This document shows positions 1 through 7,389 of a DNA stretch of 12,227 bases, piece by piece. Both the position numbers and the translations under genes were made by a program. Source of the stretch: an uncultured Sutterella sp. Its GTDB lineage: Bacteria; Pseudomonadota; Gammaproteobacteria; Burkholderiales; Burkholderiaceae_F. The DNA is taken from the NCBI GenBank assembly GCA_900546995.1, contig URFF01000052.1, forward strand, positions 1-12,227, read 5' to 3'. The notes under the pieces are model-generated. The model was not told the origin of the DNA. It saw only the letters and a program-made list of their open reading frames with translations, and ran no database searches. Within the stretch, counting starts at the first letter, position 1. Each line of letters opens with the position of its first letter.

Positions 1-63
1 TCATCTGCGAAAGCCGATGACACAGTAGGGAATCTCCGTCGTTCACGGCGCGGAGGATGTCAA
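1..63 (+). mobile_element. Right end of an IS200/IS605-type (TnpB) element
   Basis: The first 63 bases look like the right end of an IS200/IS605-family element, with the element body to the left of the window. A stem-loop at 34-55 pairs 34-36 with 53-55 and 37-41 with 46-50, with a TTCA loop and C51-G52 bulged. It is followed by GAGGATGTCAA, an arrangement I know from many TnpB-carrying elements, where the end forms the 3' part of the transposon-encoded guide RNA. In frame 2 a short C-terminal tail (HLRKPMTQ, stop TAG at 26-28) precedes the hairpin, as expected for the last codons of tnpB. The predicted boundary is near position 63. The family call rests on remembered end structure, not on a visible transposase, so it is moderate. 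Confidence 0.5.
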
Positions 64-171
64 GCTCGTTTGGCCTCCGAACGACTTCGTCTTGAGCAGG
101 AGCGAATTCCAATAAACTTTGTCAACGAAATTTTAGGTGCCATCTTTGCTCACGAAGAAAAGCAGCGGTGA
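64..171 (+). pseudogene. C-terminal tail of an unrecognised open frame
   Basis: Frame 1 is open from the window edge to a TGA at 169-171. The part after the presumed IS end reads as a charged, helix-like tail starting ARLASERLRLEQERIP and ending AHEEKQR. No start codon or ribosome binding site is visible, and the frame also runs through the presumed IS end, which is probably chance. The simplest reading is the 3' remnant of a gene cut by the insertion. The composition (Glu/Arg-rich, then a hydrophobic stretch) is that of a plausible protein, but I do not recognise the family. It could also be a fortuitous open frame of about 35 codons. Confidence 0.3.
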
Positions 172-186
172 CCTTGCAAGGCGTTT

Positions 187-1344
187 TTAGGATGATTCAC
201 GTAAAAAATCTTTCCAATTTTTAACCAATCCCTCTGATGTTTGCATCGACCGCTCCCCGGCATATAGGCAAATTCGTTTTTCAATCGGAATATTTTGTTG
301 GTTTCCCCAATAATGAAGATTTTTGAAAAACTCCATTGAAAAGGTGAGACCGGATTTCATTTCGTAGGCGCAGTCGTTCGTTTCGTCAATAAGATCAACT
401 TCACGACCTTGTTGGTCGCGCAAAAAGCTCAGATTGGGTTCTTGAGCTTGATTGAAAGCGTTTTTAATGAACTCGTTAACGATGAGGTTCTCAAATAGTC
501 CCCCTCGCAAAAAATGACTTTCTAAATCATTGGCTGTTCGGATACCTAAAAGTGAGCAAGCAAGCCCTGTGTCATAGAAATACAGTTTGGGTGTTTTAAC
601 AAAACGTTTCGAAAATTTTGAATGGAAAGGTTTGAGCGTGTGGGCAATATAACTGGCTTCAAGCACAGAAAGCCAGTTTTTTGCTGTCGGTACGGAAATA
701 CCACAATCATTAGCCAAAGATGAAAGATTCAAAAGTTGGCCGATTCGACCTGCACACAGTTTCAGGAAACGAATAAACGAATCGAGATCACCAATATTTT
801 TCAATAGACGGACATCGTGCTGAACATAAGTTTCCGTGAAAAAACGGTAGTACTCGTTGGCGTTGAGTGACTTGTCGTAGATGCGCGGATACATGCCTTG
901 AAATATTTCTTCTTCCAACGTTTCAGGCAGTCGATTGGCGGCAAAAAGTTCGGTGTGTGAAAAAGGTAATAATTTCAAAACCGCTGCGCGTCCGGCAAGC
1001 GATTGCGTCACGTTTGGCATTAGCAAAAAGTTTTGAGAACCCGCCAGAAGAAACATGCCAACGTCGTTAATCTGATCAACATGGGTCTGCAAATAGGAAA
1101 AAAGAGTAGGTACCCGCTGAACTTCATCCAAAATGACCCGGTTAGAGTAACTTCTCAAAAATCCGCGAGGATCGGTTTGGGCAAACTCTCGCATATCAGG
1201 ATCTTCTAGCGAAACGTAACGGTAATTCGGGAAAGTATTTTTCAATAACGTTGATTTCCCGGATTGCCGAGGCCCTGTAAGAGTCAAAATAGGGTATTGC
1301 TTGGCCAGTGAGAGCAGCTTATCTTTGAGAGTGCGATTAATCAT
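187..1344 (-). CDS. AAA+ ATPase with C-terminal DUF4143 domain
   Basis: A 385-residue protein of the AAA_14/DUF4143 family, common accessory ATPases of bacteria and archaea whose cellular role is mostly unknown. The N-terminal half has a Walker A motif GPRQSGKST (24-32), a Walker B segment RVILDEVQ (69-76, with D73-E74), a sensor-like LLAGSQ (99-104) and a candidate arginine finger R119 in LAGRAA. The C-terminal DUF4143 part contains YFYDTGLACSLLG (255-267), ENLIVNEF (285-292) and REVDLI followed by YEMKSG (314-332), which together resemble a PD-(D/E)XK nuclease-like fold (E285, D317, E328, K330). Length is normal for the family, so it looks intact. It lies 114 bases behind hypE on the same strand but has its own promoter, no clear Shine-Dalgarno sequence, and much more AT-rich codons than the hyp genes. 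It is probably an acquired gene unrelated to hydrogenase maturation. Confidence 0.88.
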   Translation of the reverse strand: MINRTLKDKLLSLAKQYPILTLTGPRQSGKSTLLKNTFPNYRYVSLEDPDMREFAQTDPRGFLRSYSNRVILDEVQRVPTLFSYLQTHVDQINDVGMFLLAGSQNFLLMPNVTQSLAGRAAVLKLLPFSHTELFAANRLPETLEEEIFQGMYPRIYDKSLNANEYYRFFTETYVQHDVRLLKNIGDLDSFIRFLKLCAGRIGQLLNLSSLANDCGISVPTAKNWLSVLEASYIAHTLKPFHSKFSKRFVKTPKLYFYDTGLACSLLGIRTANDLESHFLRGGLFENLIVNEFIKNAFNQAQEPNLSFLRDQQGREVDLIDETNDCAYEMKSGLTFSMEFFKNLHYWGNQQNIPIEKRICLYAGERSMQTSEGLVKNWKDFLRESS

Positions 1345-1379
1345 TGAAAATTTAAAATCTAACTTTAAAATTTAAATAA

Positions 1380-1408
1380 ATTATATAAAACAAATAGATA
1401 ATCCTCAA
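1380..1408 (-). promoter_or_regulatory. Sigma70-type promoter for the DUF4143 ATPase gene
   Basis: Read on the minus strand, a -35 box TTGAGG (1403-1408) is followed after exactly 17 bases by a perfect -10 box TATAAT (1380-1385). Transcription would begin near 1373 and leave a leader of about 29 bases before the ATG at 1344. The surrounding spacer (1345-1458) is very AT-rich, so chance matches are easier, but the spacing and the perfect -10 make this the best sigma70 promoter in the window. No terminator hairpin is seen between hypE and this promoter. Confidence 0.6.
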
Positions 1409-1458
1409 TTTTGACCTTGAGAAGAAAATAAATAATTTTTTAGTTGGTCTGAGTTCGG

Positions 1459-2508
1459 TTAACAAATTCGTGGCAACTGCTCGCCATTGAGCCAATCCAC
1501 GCTGCGTCTGCCGCCCAATAGCGTTCGCATTTCAACAAAACCGGCATTCTCTTCACGGACTTCGCCGATGATGGCAGCCTCTTTCCCATAGGGATGAGCC
1601 CTCATGGCGCAAAGAGCCTTCTCGGCTTCGTCTTTCGGACAAATCACAATGACCTTGCCTTCATTGGCAACGAAGAGGGGGTCAAGGCCTAAGAATTCGC
1701 ATGCGGCAGCGACAGCCGGTTTCACCGGAATGGCTTTTTCATCCAGTAGCATCCCAACACCGCTTTGGTGCGCGATTTCGTTTAACGTCGCGGCAAGCCC
1801 TCCTCGAGTGGGGTCACGCAACACGTGCACATTCGTGGCGCTTTTTAAGACGGATTCAATGAGGGTATTTAATGGCGCCGTGTCGCTTGTGAGATCGGAA
1901 AGAAAAGTCATATTTTCACGAAGCGACATGACTGTTGTCCCGTGATCGCCCATGCTTCCGGAAATGAGAATCGCGTCACCTGGCTGTGCCAGGCGCCCTG
2001 AAATCGGGTGCTCGGTTATCTTTTCACCGATACCGGTTGTGGCGATGTAAATACCGTCGCCGTGCCCTTTTTCCACGACTTTGGTATCACCCGTGACGAT
2101 AGCCACGCCGGCTTCGCGAGCCGCTTCGCTCATGGAATCCACAATGGCTTTGAGATCTTTAAGGGCGAACCCCTCCTCAAGGATAAAGCTTGCCGCGATA
2201 TAAAGGGGTCTTGCGCCGCAAACCGCGACGTCATTGACCGTGCCACAAATCGCGAGCCGCCCGATATCTCCTCCGGGGAAAAAGAGAGGTGAGACGACGT
2301 GCGCGTCGCAAGAAACCACGACCGCATTTTTTAGCACCGGAAGCGTCGCACCGTCATGGCCGTCATCAAGCCAGGTGTTGCGAAAAGCCGGCGTGAAAAT
2401 CTCGTTGATCATTTGTGCTGTGGCTAGGCCACCCGCACCGTGGCTCATTTCCACGCGTCCGTTTTTCAAGTCGAGTTTTTTAATGAAATTTGGTTTAATG
2501 CTACTCAT
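1459..2508 (-). CDS. hypE: Hydrogenase maturation factor HypE
   Basis: HypE (349 residues) dehydrates the carbamoyl group received from HypF to a thiocyanate on its C-terminal cysteine and passes the cyanide to the iron held by HypC-HypD. It acts in the cytoplasm. The protein ends in the diagnostic PRIC, so the cysteine carrier is C349. The PurM-like fold shows SHGAGG (22-27) near the N-terminus and GTVNDVAVCGARP (89-101), both typical of the family. The ATG overlaps the TGA of hypD in an ATGA junction (2505-2508), and an AGAGG ribosome binding site lies inside the end of hypD; both support this start and translational coupling. It is the last gene of the maturation operon. The N-terminus is slightly longer than usual before the first conserved motif. 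Confidence 0.96.
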   Translation of the reverse strand: MSSIKPNFIKKLDLKNGRVEMSHGAGGLATAQMINEIFTPAFRNTWLDDGHDGATLPVLKNAVVVSCDAHVVSPLFFPGGDIGRLAICGTVNDVAVCGARPLYIAASFILEEGFALKDLKAIVDSMSEAAREAGVAIVTGDTKVVEKGHGDGIYIATTGIGEKITEHPISGRLAQPGDAILISGSMGDHGTTVMSLRENMTFLSDLTSDTAPLNTLIESVLKSATNVHVLRDPTRGGLAATLNEIAHQSGVGMLLDEKAIPVKPAVAAACEFLGLDPLFVANEGKVIVICPKDEAEKALCAMRAHPYGKEAAIIGEVREENAGFVEMRTLLGGRRSVDWLNGEQLPRIC

Positions 2509-3650
2509 CGCGAAGCCTCTTTTTCTATCTTTTCTCTAGCTTTGGGCGCATAACGCCAATAGGCCGCGCAGGCGCCTTCAGAACTCACCATGCAGGCACC
2601 GATCGGCCGAGCCGGTGTGCAGACTTTCCCAAATAGCGGGCACTCAAAAGGTTCTTTTTCTCCGCGCAAAATCGCCCCACAAGCGCAAGCCCGATTGTCT
2701 TCAATACGGATCTCTTCAAGTTCAAAGCGTTTCTCGGCATCAAAGTCACTAAAAGTCTCGCGAAGCTTAAGGGCTGATTGGGCAACCGATCCCAAACCAC
2801 GCCATTCAAACGTGTCGCGTTTTTCAAAGACTTGATCCATGAGGGAAATGGCCTGGGTGTTACCTTCTCGTGTCACCGCGCGGGTAAATTCATTTTCTAC
2901 TTCGTGGCGGCCATCGTTTGTTTGTCTGACGAGCATCAAAATGGCTAGCAGCATATCCAATGGTTCAAAACCCGCGATCACCACGGGCTTAGCCCAGTCT
3001 CGGCTAAAGGGTTCATAGGCGGCTGAGCCAATCACCGTTGAGACGTGTGCCGGTCCCACCAAACCGTCAAGCTTTGGGGCATTGGGGTTTTGTGGGGCGG
3101 TTTTCAGAATATGACTCATCGCCGCGGGGGTGAGTACGTGATTGACAAAGATCGAGAAATTTTTAAGTCCTTTTTTTCGCGCGGTCAACAATGCGACTGC
3201 CGTTGGTGGCGTTGTGGTCTCAAAGCCGATTGCGAAAAAGACCACTTCCCGAGCGGGGTTTTCTTCTGCCACTTTCAAGGCGTCCATCGGCGAATACACC
3301 ATGCGGATATCCGCCCCTTCGGCGCGCGCGTCAAAAAGGGATTTCCCGTGCGCGGCAGGCACGCGCAGTGTGTCGGCATAGGTGCAAAGAATGGCGTGGT
3401 GCTTCAGCGCCAAGGTTTTCGCCATTTCAATGCGGCCGATGGGAAGCACACACACGGGGCAGCCCGGCCCATGAATCATTTTGACGTTTTTAGGTAATAG
3501 ATCCGTGAGTCCCCAACGGGATAACACATGGGTGTGCCCACCGCAAAATTCCATAAAGCGGTATGTTTTCTGGGAATGGGCCTCAAGGCCTATGGCTTGA
3601 GCTAGCGCTTTCGCCTTCTCACCATCACGGTACTCAGAGACGTATTGCAT
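2505..3650 (-). CDS. hypD: Hydrogenase maturation factor HypD
   Basis: HypD (381 residues) forms the scaffold complex with HypC on which Fe(CN)2CO is assembled; it carries a [4Fe-4S] cluster and redox-active cysteines. Seen here are FCGGHTH (35-41, C36), GPGCPVC (61-67, C64 and C67), the family motif FAIGFETTTP (139-148), and a C-terminal cysteine set for the cluster (C322, C324, C337, C344, C353, C361, of which four would ligate it). The frame is open upstream to an ATG at 3752, but that start would put 34 extra residues over hypC. The ATG at 3650 has a strong AAGGAG site 6 bases before it and matches the usual family length (about 373 in E. coli), so it is preferred. It overlaps hypC by 17 bases and hypE by 4, which suggests tight coupling. 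Confidence 0.96.
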   Translation of the reverse strand: MQYVSEYRDGEKAKALAQAIGLEAHSQKTYRFMEFCGGHTHVLSRWGLTDLLPKNVKMIHGPGCPVCVLPIGRIEMAKTLALKHHAILCTYADTLRVPAAHGKSLFDARAEGADIRMVYSPMDALKVAEENPAREVVFFAIGFETTTPPTAVALLTARKKGLKNFSIFVNHVLTPAAMSHILKTAPQNPNAPKLDGLVGPAHVSTVIGSAAYEPFSRDWAKPVVIAGFEPLDMLLAILMLVRQTNDGRHEVENEFTRAVTREGNTQAISLMDQVFEKRDTFEWRGLGSVAQSALKLRETFSDFDAEKRFELEEIRIEDNRACACGAILRGEKEPFECPLFGKVCTPARPIGACMVSSEGACAAYWRYAPKAREKIEKEASR

Positions 3651-3882
3651 CGTTGTCTCCTTGAGCGTTCTTTTCAATGGCTTCAAGCGCTTGAAGCGTT
3701 TTTTGTGCTTCATCGGCATCAATCCGGTTGAGGGCAAAGCCCACGTGCACAATCACCCAGTCACCGGGGTTCGGATCATTGATGAGTGAGACATTCACGT
3801 CTTTTTGCACGCCGTTAAAGTCACACAAGGCCGTGTCACGGTCTTTAATTTCCAAAATTTTCGCGGGAACCGCTAAACACAT
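3634..3882 (-). CDS. hypC: Hydrogenase maturation chaperone HypC
   Basis: HypC (82 residues) is the small chaperone that binds HypD during Fe(CN)2CO assembly and then delivers the iron unit to the large-subunit precursor. It starts with MCLAVPAKI, so Cys2, essential after removal of Met1, is present. The second iron-binding residue of the family, a histidine in HVGFALNRID, is at H46. The ribosome binding site TAGGAG contains the stop codon TAG of hypF, so translation of hypC is probably coupled to hypF. Its 3' end overlaps the start of hypD by 17 bases. Only one HypC-type protein is visible in the window; many hydrogenase operons carry a second specialised copy (HupF/HybG type), which could lie downstream of hyaB. 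Confidence 0.96.
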   Translation of the reverse strand: MCLAVPAKILEIKDRDTALCDFNGVQKDVNVSLINDPNPGDWVIVHVGFALNRIDADEAQKTLQALEAIEKNAQGDNDAIRL

Positions 3883-3891
3883 GACTCGCTC

Positions 3892-6228
3892 CTAAATTTC
3901 ACCGTCGTAAACGATCGTGTTTTGTTTCGCCTTTCGTGCTAGGTGCGCGAGCCACACTTGTCCTAAGGCAAGGCCGCCGTCGCCCGCGGGCACCTTGACG
4001 GGATAATACGTTTCAAAGCCCATCGCATGAAGTTTTTCAGTAAGCGCTTCGGTTAAGAGGCGGTTAGCCATGCAGCCGCCCGTGAGCATGATCGGACCGG
4101 TGTAACCGATGCGTTGAGCCCCTTTTTGTGTGAGCGTTGCAAGCGCCAAAGCCACCGTTTCGTGAAAGTCCGCCGCAGCTTGCGCCGGATTTTTCAACCC
4201 ATCCGTTGCAAGACGTCGCATAAAGGGTAAAAGGCTCACGGTGTGGTCATCAAGAAAGACAAAACCGTCTTGGTGCCCCTCTCCCAAGGCTTGATAGGCG
4301 AGACTTTCCAAAAGCATCGCGGCGCGGGCATCATCGTGCTGTTTATCGCAAAGACCCAATAGGCTAGAGGCCGCATCAAAGTAGCGTCCAAGCGACGTGG
4401 TGAGCGGGCTCAAGCGCGGGTTTCGAACGAGCTCTCCAAAATGCGCGGCCTGCGGTAAATTGGGGTAACGCTCGGCAATTTCATCATCCATCCCCAAAAG
4501 CGTTAAAACGGCAGCGGCCATTCGCATGGGTTCAAGCGCCGCGCGATCGCCGCCCGGTAGCGGTAACGCTTCCAAGTGACCGAGTCGGGTAAAGTGACCG
4601 GCGCCCACCAGCAAAAGTTCCGAGCCCCAGGCCTCTTGATTCGGCCCAAGCCCCACGCCGTCAAGCGCCAACCCCAGCGTCGGTTCTTCGCGCTCCATTT
4701 CAGCCATCGCGACACCGATATGCGCCGCGTGATGGTAAATCGACAAAAAGTGAGCGTTATTTGCTTTTGCAAGGTGCGCCGCATAGCGGGAGCTCGCAAA
4801 GTCCGGGTGGGCGTCTGCCGCGTATAAGGTGGGCTTGATCTCAAAAAGCGTTTCTAGGTGATTGACGGCTTTTTCATAAGCACGCTCGGTCGCCGTATTC
4901 TCCAAGTCACCGATATGCTGCGTTAAAAAGACTTCGTTATCTCGGGTGAGTGCCGCCGTGTTTTTCAAATAAGCGCCGGCAGCGAGTGTTGGCTCGAAAT
5001 TGTCTTTAAAGCGAATCGCTTCGGGTGCGTAACCTCTTGAGCGGCGGATGAAAACGGGTGTCTCGCCCATTAGCCGCACGACCGAGTCGTCACAGCGCAC
5101 CAAAATGTCGCGGTTATGAATGAGCCAAAAATCAGCGATATCGGCTAACTTCTCATAAGCCTCGTCATTATCGATGACAAGCGGATCGCCCGAGCGGTTG
5201 GCAGAGGTCATCACGAGCGCCTCATCAAGCGCAAGCTCTTCGGTCCAATCGGCGCAATTGGGTTTCCCCGCGAGACTATGAAAAAGTAACCAGTGCACGG
5301 GCGTGTAGGGGAGCATGAGGCCGATGTCGCTTAGACCCGGCGCGATGCCCTCGAGCTCCCTCTCGGGATTTTTCGGTAAAAGCACAATGGGACGCGCCAC
5401 GCTTTCGAGCACTTTTTGCGCCGCTTGCGAGACCTCGGCAAAAAGCCGTGCGCTTGCCGTATTGGCGACCATCACGGCCAAAGCCTTTTCGTCCCGGGCT
5501 TTGCGGCGCCGAAGCTCAGAGACGGCTTGGGCGTTTTTCGCGTCGCACACCAAATGAAAGCCCCCTAAGCCTTTAACTGCTACGATGAATCCGGCACGAA
5601 TGGCTTTAACCGCTTCATCAATCGGGTCACCCGCAATGGGCTCACGATCGGAGCCGGTGAATGTCAAATGCGGACCGCACACCGGGCAGGCGTTAGGCTG
5701 CGCATGAAAGCGTCGATCAAGCGGATCGGTGTATTCGGCTAAACAGTCGTCGCACATTTTAAAAGGCGCCATTGTGGTCTGTGGTCTGTCATAAGGCAGG
5801 TGTCGCGTAATCGTAAAGCGGGGACCACAGTGTGTGCAATTGGTGAAGGCGTAACGGTAACGGCGATTGCCCGGGGTAAACATGTCTTTTAGACACGCCT
5901 TGCAGGTGGCGGCGTCCGCCGTGATGGCGGTTTTCACCTTTCCCTCTTGACTTTCGGTGATGGTGAAATCCGTATAGCCTCGGGGCTCGCGCTCCTGTGG
6001 GGTGATCACATCAATGCGGGCAAGCGGGGGCTTTTCTTTTAAAAGGACGTCCGGAAACGCCAAGACCGCGTCTTTGTCACCTTCGAGCGTGACACCGACT
6101 CCTTGAGCGTCGTTAAACACTTCGCCTTTTAAGTGCAGTTCTTTGGCAATACGAAAAACCGTTGGGCGAAAACCCACGCCCTGAACCAAACCGTTAATTC
6201 GATAAAACCGTGCAAAAATAGCCCCCAT
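3892..6228 (-). CDS. hypF: Carbamoyltransferase HypF
   Basis: HypF (778 residues from this start) makes the cyanide precursor: it hydrolyses carbamoyl phosphate, forms carbamoyl-adenylate with ATP and moves the carbamoyl group to the C-terminal cysteine of HypE. Domains in order: acylphosphatase with VQGVGFRP (15-22); two zinc-finger units with CxxC pairs at C109/C112, C131/C134, C159/C162 and C181/C184; a YrdC-like domain with KGLGGFHLVCDA (219-230); and a Kae1-like carbamoyltransferase domain with HHAAH (499-503), GGCMAN (717-722) and PAGDGG (747-752). Length fits the family (about 750 in E. coli). A GTG at 6240 would add four residues, but AAGG abuts it without spacing, whereas GTGAGG lies well placed for the ATG at 6228. 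It starts 14 bases after hypB. Position between hypB and hypC is the beta/alphaproteobacterial arrangement. Confidence 0.96.
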   Translation of the reverse strand: MGAIFARFYRINGLVQGVGFRPTVFRIAKELHLKGEVFNDAQGVGVTLEGDKDAVLAFPDVLLKEKPPLARIDVITPQEREPRGYTDFTITESQEGKVKTAITADAATCKACLKDMFTPGNRRYRYAFTNCTHCGPRFTITRHLPYDRPQTTMAPFKMCDDCLAEYTDPLDRRFHAQPNACPVCGPHLTFTGSDREPIAGDPIDEAVKAIRAGFIVAVKGLGGFHLVCDAKNAQAVSELRRRKARDEKALAVMVANTASARLFAEVSQAAQKVLESVARPIVLLPKNPERELEGIAPGLSDIGLMLPYTPVHWLLFHSLAGKPNCADWTEELALDEALVMTSANRSGDPLVIDNDEAYEKLADIADFWLIHNRDILVRCDDSVVRLMGETPVFIRRSRGYAPEAIRFKDNFEPTLAAGAYLKNTAALTRDNEVFLTQHIGDLENTATERAYEKAVNHLETLFEIKPTLYAADAHPDFASSRYAAHLAKANNAHFLSIYHHAAHIGVAMAEMEREEPTLGLALDGVGLGPNQEAWGSELLLVGAGHFTRLGHLEALPLPGGDRAALEPMRMAAAVLTLLGMDDEIAERYPNLPQAAHFGELVRNPRLSPLTTSLGRYFDAASSLLGLCDKQHDDARAAMLLESLAYQALGEGHQDGFVFLDDHTVSLLPFMRRLATDGLKNPAQAAADFHETVALALATLTQKGAQRIGYTGPIMLTGGCMANRLLTEALTEKLHAMGFETYYPVKVPAGDGGLALGQVWLAHLARKAKQNTIVYDGEI

Positions 6229-6242
6229 AAAACGCCTCACCC

Positions 6243-7007
6243 TTATAAAGATGCGATCGTGCGTTGTGCTTTAAGCCACGCGATGAATTTATCAACGCCT
6301 TCGCCCGAAGTGGCCGAGACGCGCAAAATCTGAATTTTGGGATTCACACGCCGGGCGTACTCTTCGCAACGCTCGATATCAAATTTCACGTATGGCAACA
6401 AGTCCACCTTATTGATGATCATCAAGTCAGAGACGCGGAACATGTCCGGATACTTAAGGGGCTTATCCTCACCTTCGGTTACCGATAAAATCACGACTTT
6501 GTGCGCCTCGCCCAGATCAAATTCGGCCGGGCAAACCAAATTGCCAACGTTTTCAATAAATAAAACGCTTTCATCGGCGGGATTGAGGTGGCTGACCGCA
6601 TGGCGCACCATCTCAGCATCCAAGTGGCAGCCTTTGCCGGTGTTGATTTGATGAGCGGGGGCGCCCGTTGCCCGGATGCGGTCAGCGTCTTGGCTTGTTT
6701 GCTGATCGCCTTCGATCACCGCGATCGGCATGTCAGAGGCTTTGCCAATGGTTGTGCAAAGTAGCTCCGTTTTACCCGAGCCGGGGCTTGAGACAAAATT
6801 AAGTGCCAAAATCCGGTGAGCACGAAACGTGTTTCGATTCTCAGCCGCCACCTGATTGTTTCGCGACAAAATGTCTTCTTCGACCGAGACCACGTGTTCA
6901 TGCTCATGGTCATGATCATGATGCGTGTGGGTGACGAGGTGACCGTTTTCATCGCGATGAGTATGGGTGTGCGAGTGATCGGACCCGCAGCCGCAAGTGG
7001 TACACAT
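6243..7007 (-). CDS. hypB: Nickel-binding GTPase HypB
   Basis: HypB (254 residues) is the GTPase that, with HypA, inserts nickel into the hydrogenase large subunit. The N-terminus MCTTCGCG is the high-affinity nickel motif of the family. It is followed by a histidine-rich stretch (residues 11-38 hold 12 histidines), as in HypB proteins that also store nickel. GTPase motifs are the P-loop SSPGSGKT (73-80), EGD (99-101), ENVGNLVCP (152-160) and NKVD (199-202). [11 protein letters not shown] (121-131) holds the Cys127-His128 metal site near the switch region. An upstream in-frame start at 7061 would add 18 residues before the invariant MCT motif and run into hypA; the ATG at 7007 has AAGGAG nine bases ahead and is preferred. 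A gap of 37 bases separates it from hypA, the largest inside the operon. Confidence 0.96.
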   Translation of the reverse strand: MCTTCGCGSDHSHTHTHRDENGHLVTHTHHDHDHEHEHVVSVEEDILSRNNQVAAENRNTFRAHRILALNFVSSPGSGKTELLCTTIGKASDMPIAVIEGDQQTSQDADRIRATGAPAHQINTGKGCHLDAEMVRHAVSHLNPADESVLFIENVGNLVCPAEFDLGEAHKVVILSVTEGEDKPLKYPDMFRVSDLMIINKVDLLPYVKFDIERCEEYARRVNPKIQILRVSATSGEGVDKFIAWLKAQRTIASL

Positions 7008-7044
7008 AATGCATTTCTCCTTAAATCCAGGTGAGAGAAGTGGC

Positions 7045-7389
7045 TTAATTCTCTCCCACAATATCTAAAACTTTCAGTTCGGTGCCGCCCGTTGCCGTCA
7101 AGTGATAGCCCCCGCACAGGGGACAGGCTTCACCGTAGCGAGGTAAGGGCACGGTTTGGGTGCAATCCATGCACCAGGCTTCGCCTTTTGGACGCTCGAT
7201 GACAAGTTGGGCGCTTTCTGCCACCGAATCGCGTCGGGCGGAAATCCACGCAAAGCGAAGCGCTTCGATTTCAACGCCGGCGAGTTCTCCGATTGCCACG
7301 CGCACGGTTTTGATTTTTTTAAGAGCGTTCGCGCGAGCCGTTCTCGTGACCACATCAATGATGCCCTCGGCAATGGAAAGTTCATGCAT
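7045..7389 (-). CDS. hypA: Nickel metallochaperone HypA
   Basis: HypA (114 residues) binds nickel and works with HypB in loading the large subunit. The N-terminus MHELSIAEG gives the nickel ligands (amino group and His2, with Glu3), which fixes the start. A structural zinc site is formed by two CxxC pairs, C73/C76 and C89/C92. The ribosome binding site AAAGGAGG is very strong, five bases from the ATG, and lies within the 3' end of the hupK-like gene, whose stop codon falls eight bases into hypA. An alternative start at 7443 would add 18 residues ahead of MHELS and is not credible. Length matches the family (about 116 in E. coli). Confidence 0.96.
   Translation of the reverse strand: MHELSIAEGIIDVVTRTARANALKKIKTVRVAIGELAGVEIEALRFAWISARRDSVAESAQLVIERPKGEAWCMDCTQTVPLPRYGEACPLCGGYHLTATGGTELKVLDIVGEN

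Noticed and set aside
172..188. CCTTGCAAGG palindrome followed by CGTTTTT as an intrinsic terminator for the open frame ending at 171
   Set aside because: The palindrome leaves no room for a loop beyond a three-base stem, so a stable hairpin is unlikely despite the T-run.
1441..1475. Terminator after hypE
   Set aside because: No stem of useful length followed by a T-run on the minus strand could be found; readthrough toward the ATPase gene remains possible.
3045..3497. A 150-codon plus-strand frame inside hypD, and similar frames inside hypF and hypB
   Set aside because: They lie opposite conserved maturation genes and read as low-meaning translations without ribosome binding sites or family motifs.
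3651..3752. Longer hypD with an ATG at 3752
   Set aside because: The added 34 residues are out-of-frame hypC sequence; the start at 3650 has a strong ribosome binding site and the normal N-terminus.
6229..6240. GTG start of hypF at 6240
   Set aside because: The AAGG directly abuts the GTG, whereas GTGAGG is well spaced for the ATG at 6228; kept only as an alternative.
7033..7055. GAGAGAA/TTCTCTC inverted repeat between hypA and hypB as a terminator or processing site
   Set aside because: Seven weak base pairs, a nine-base loop and no T-run; it partly lies in the hypA stop region and is probably incidental.
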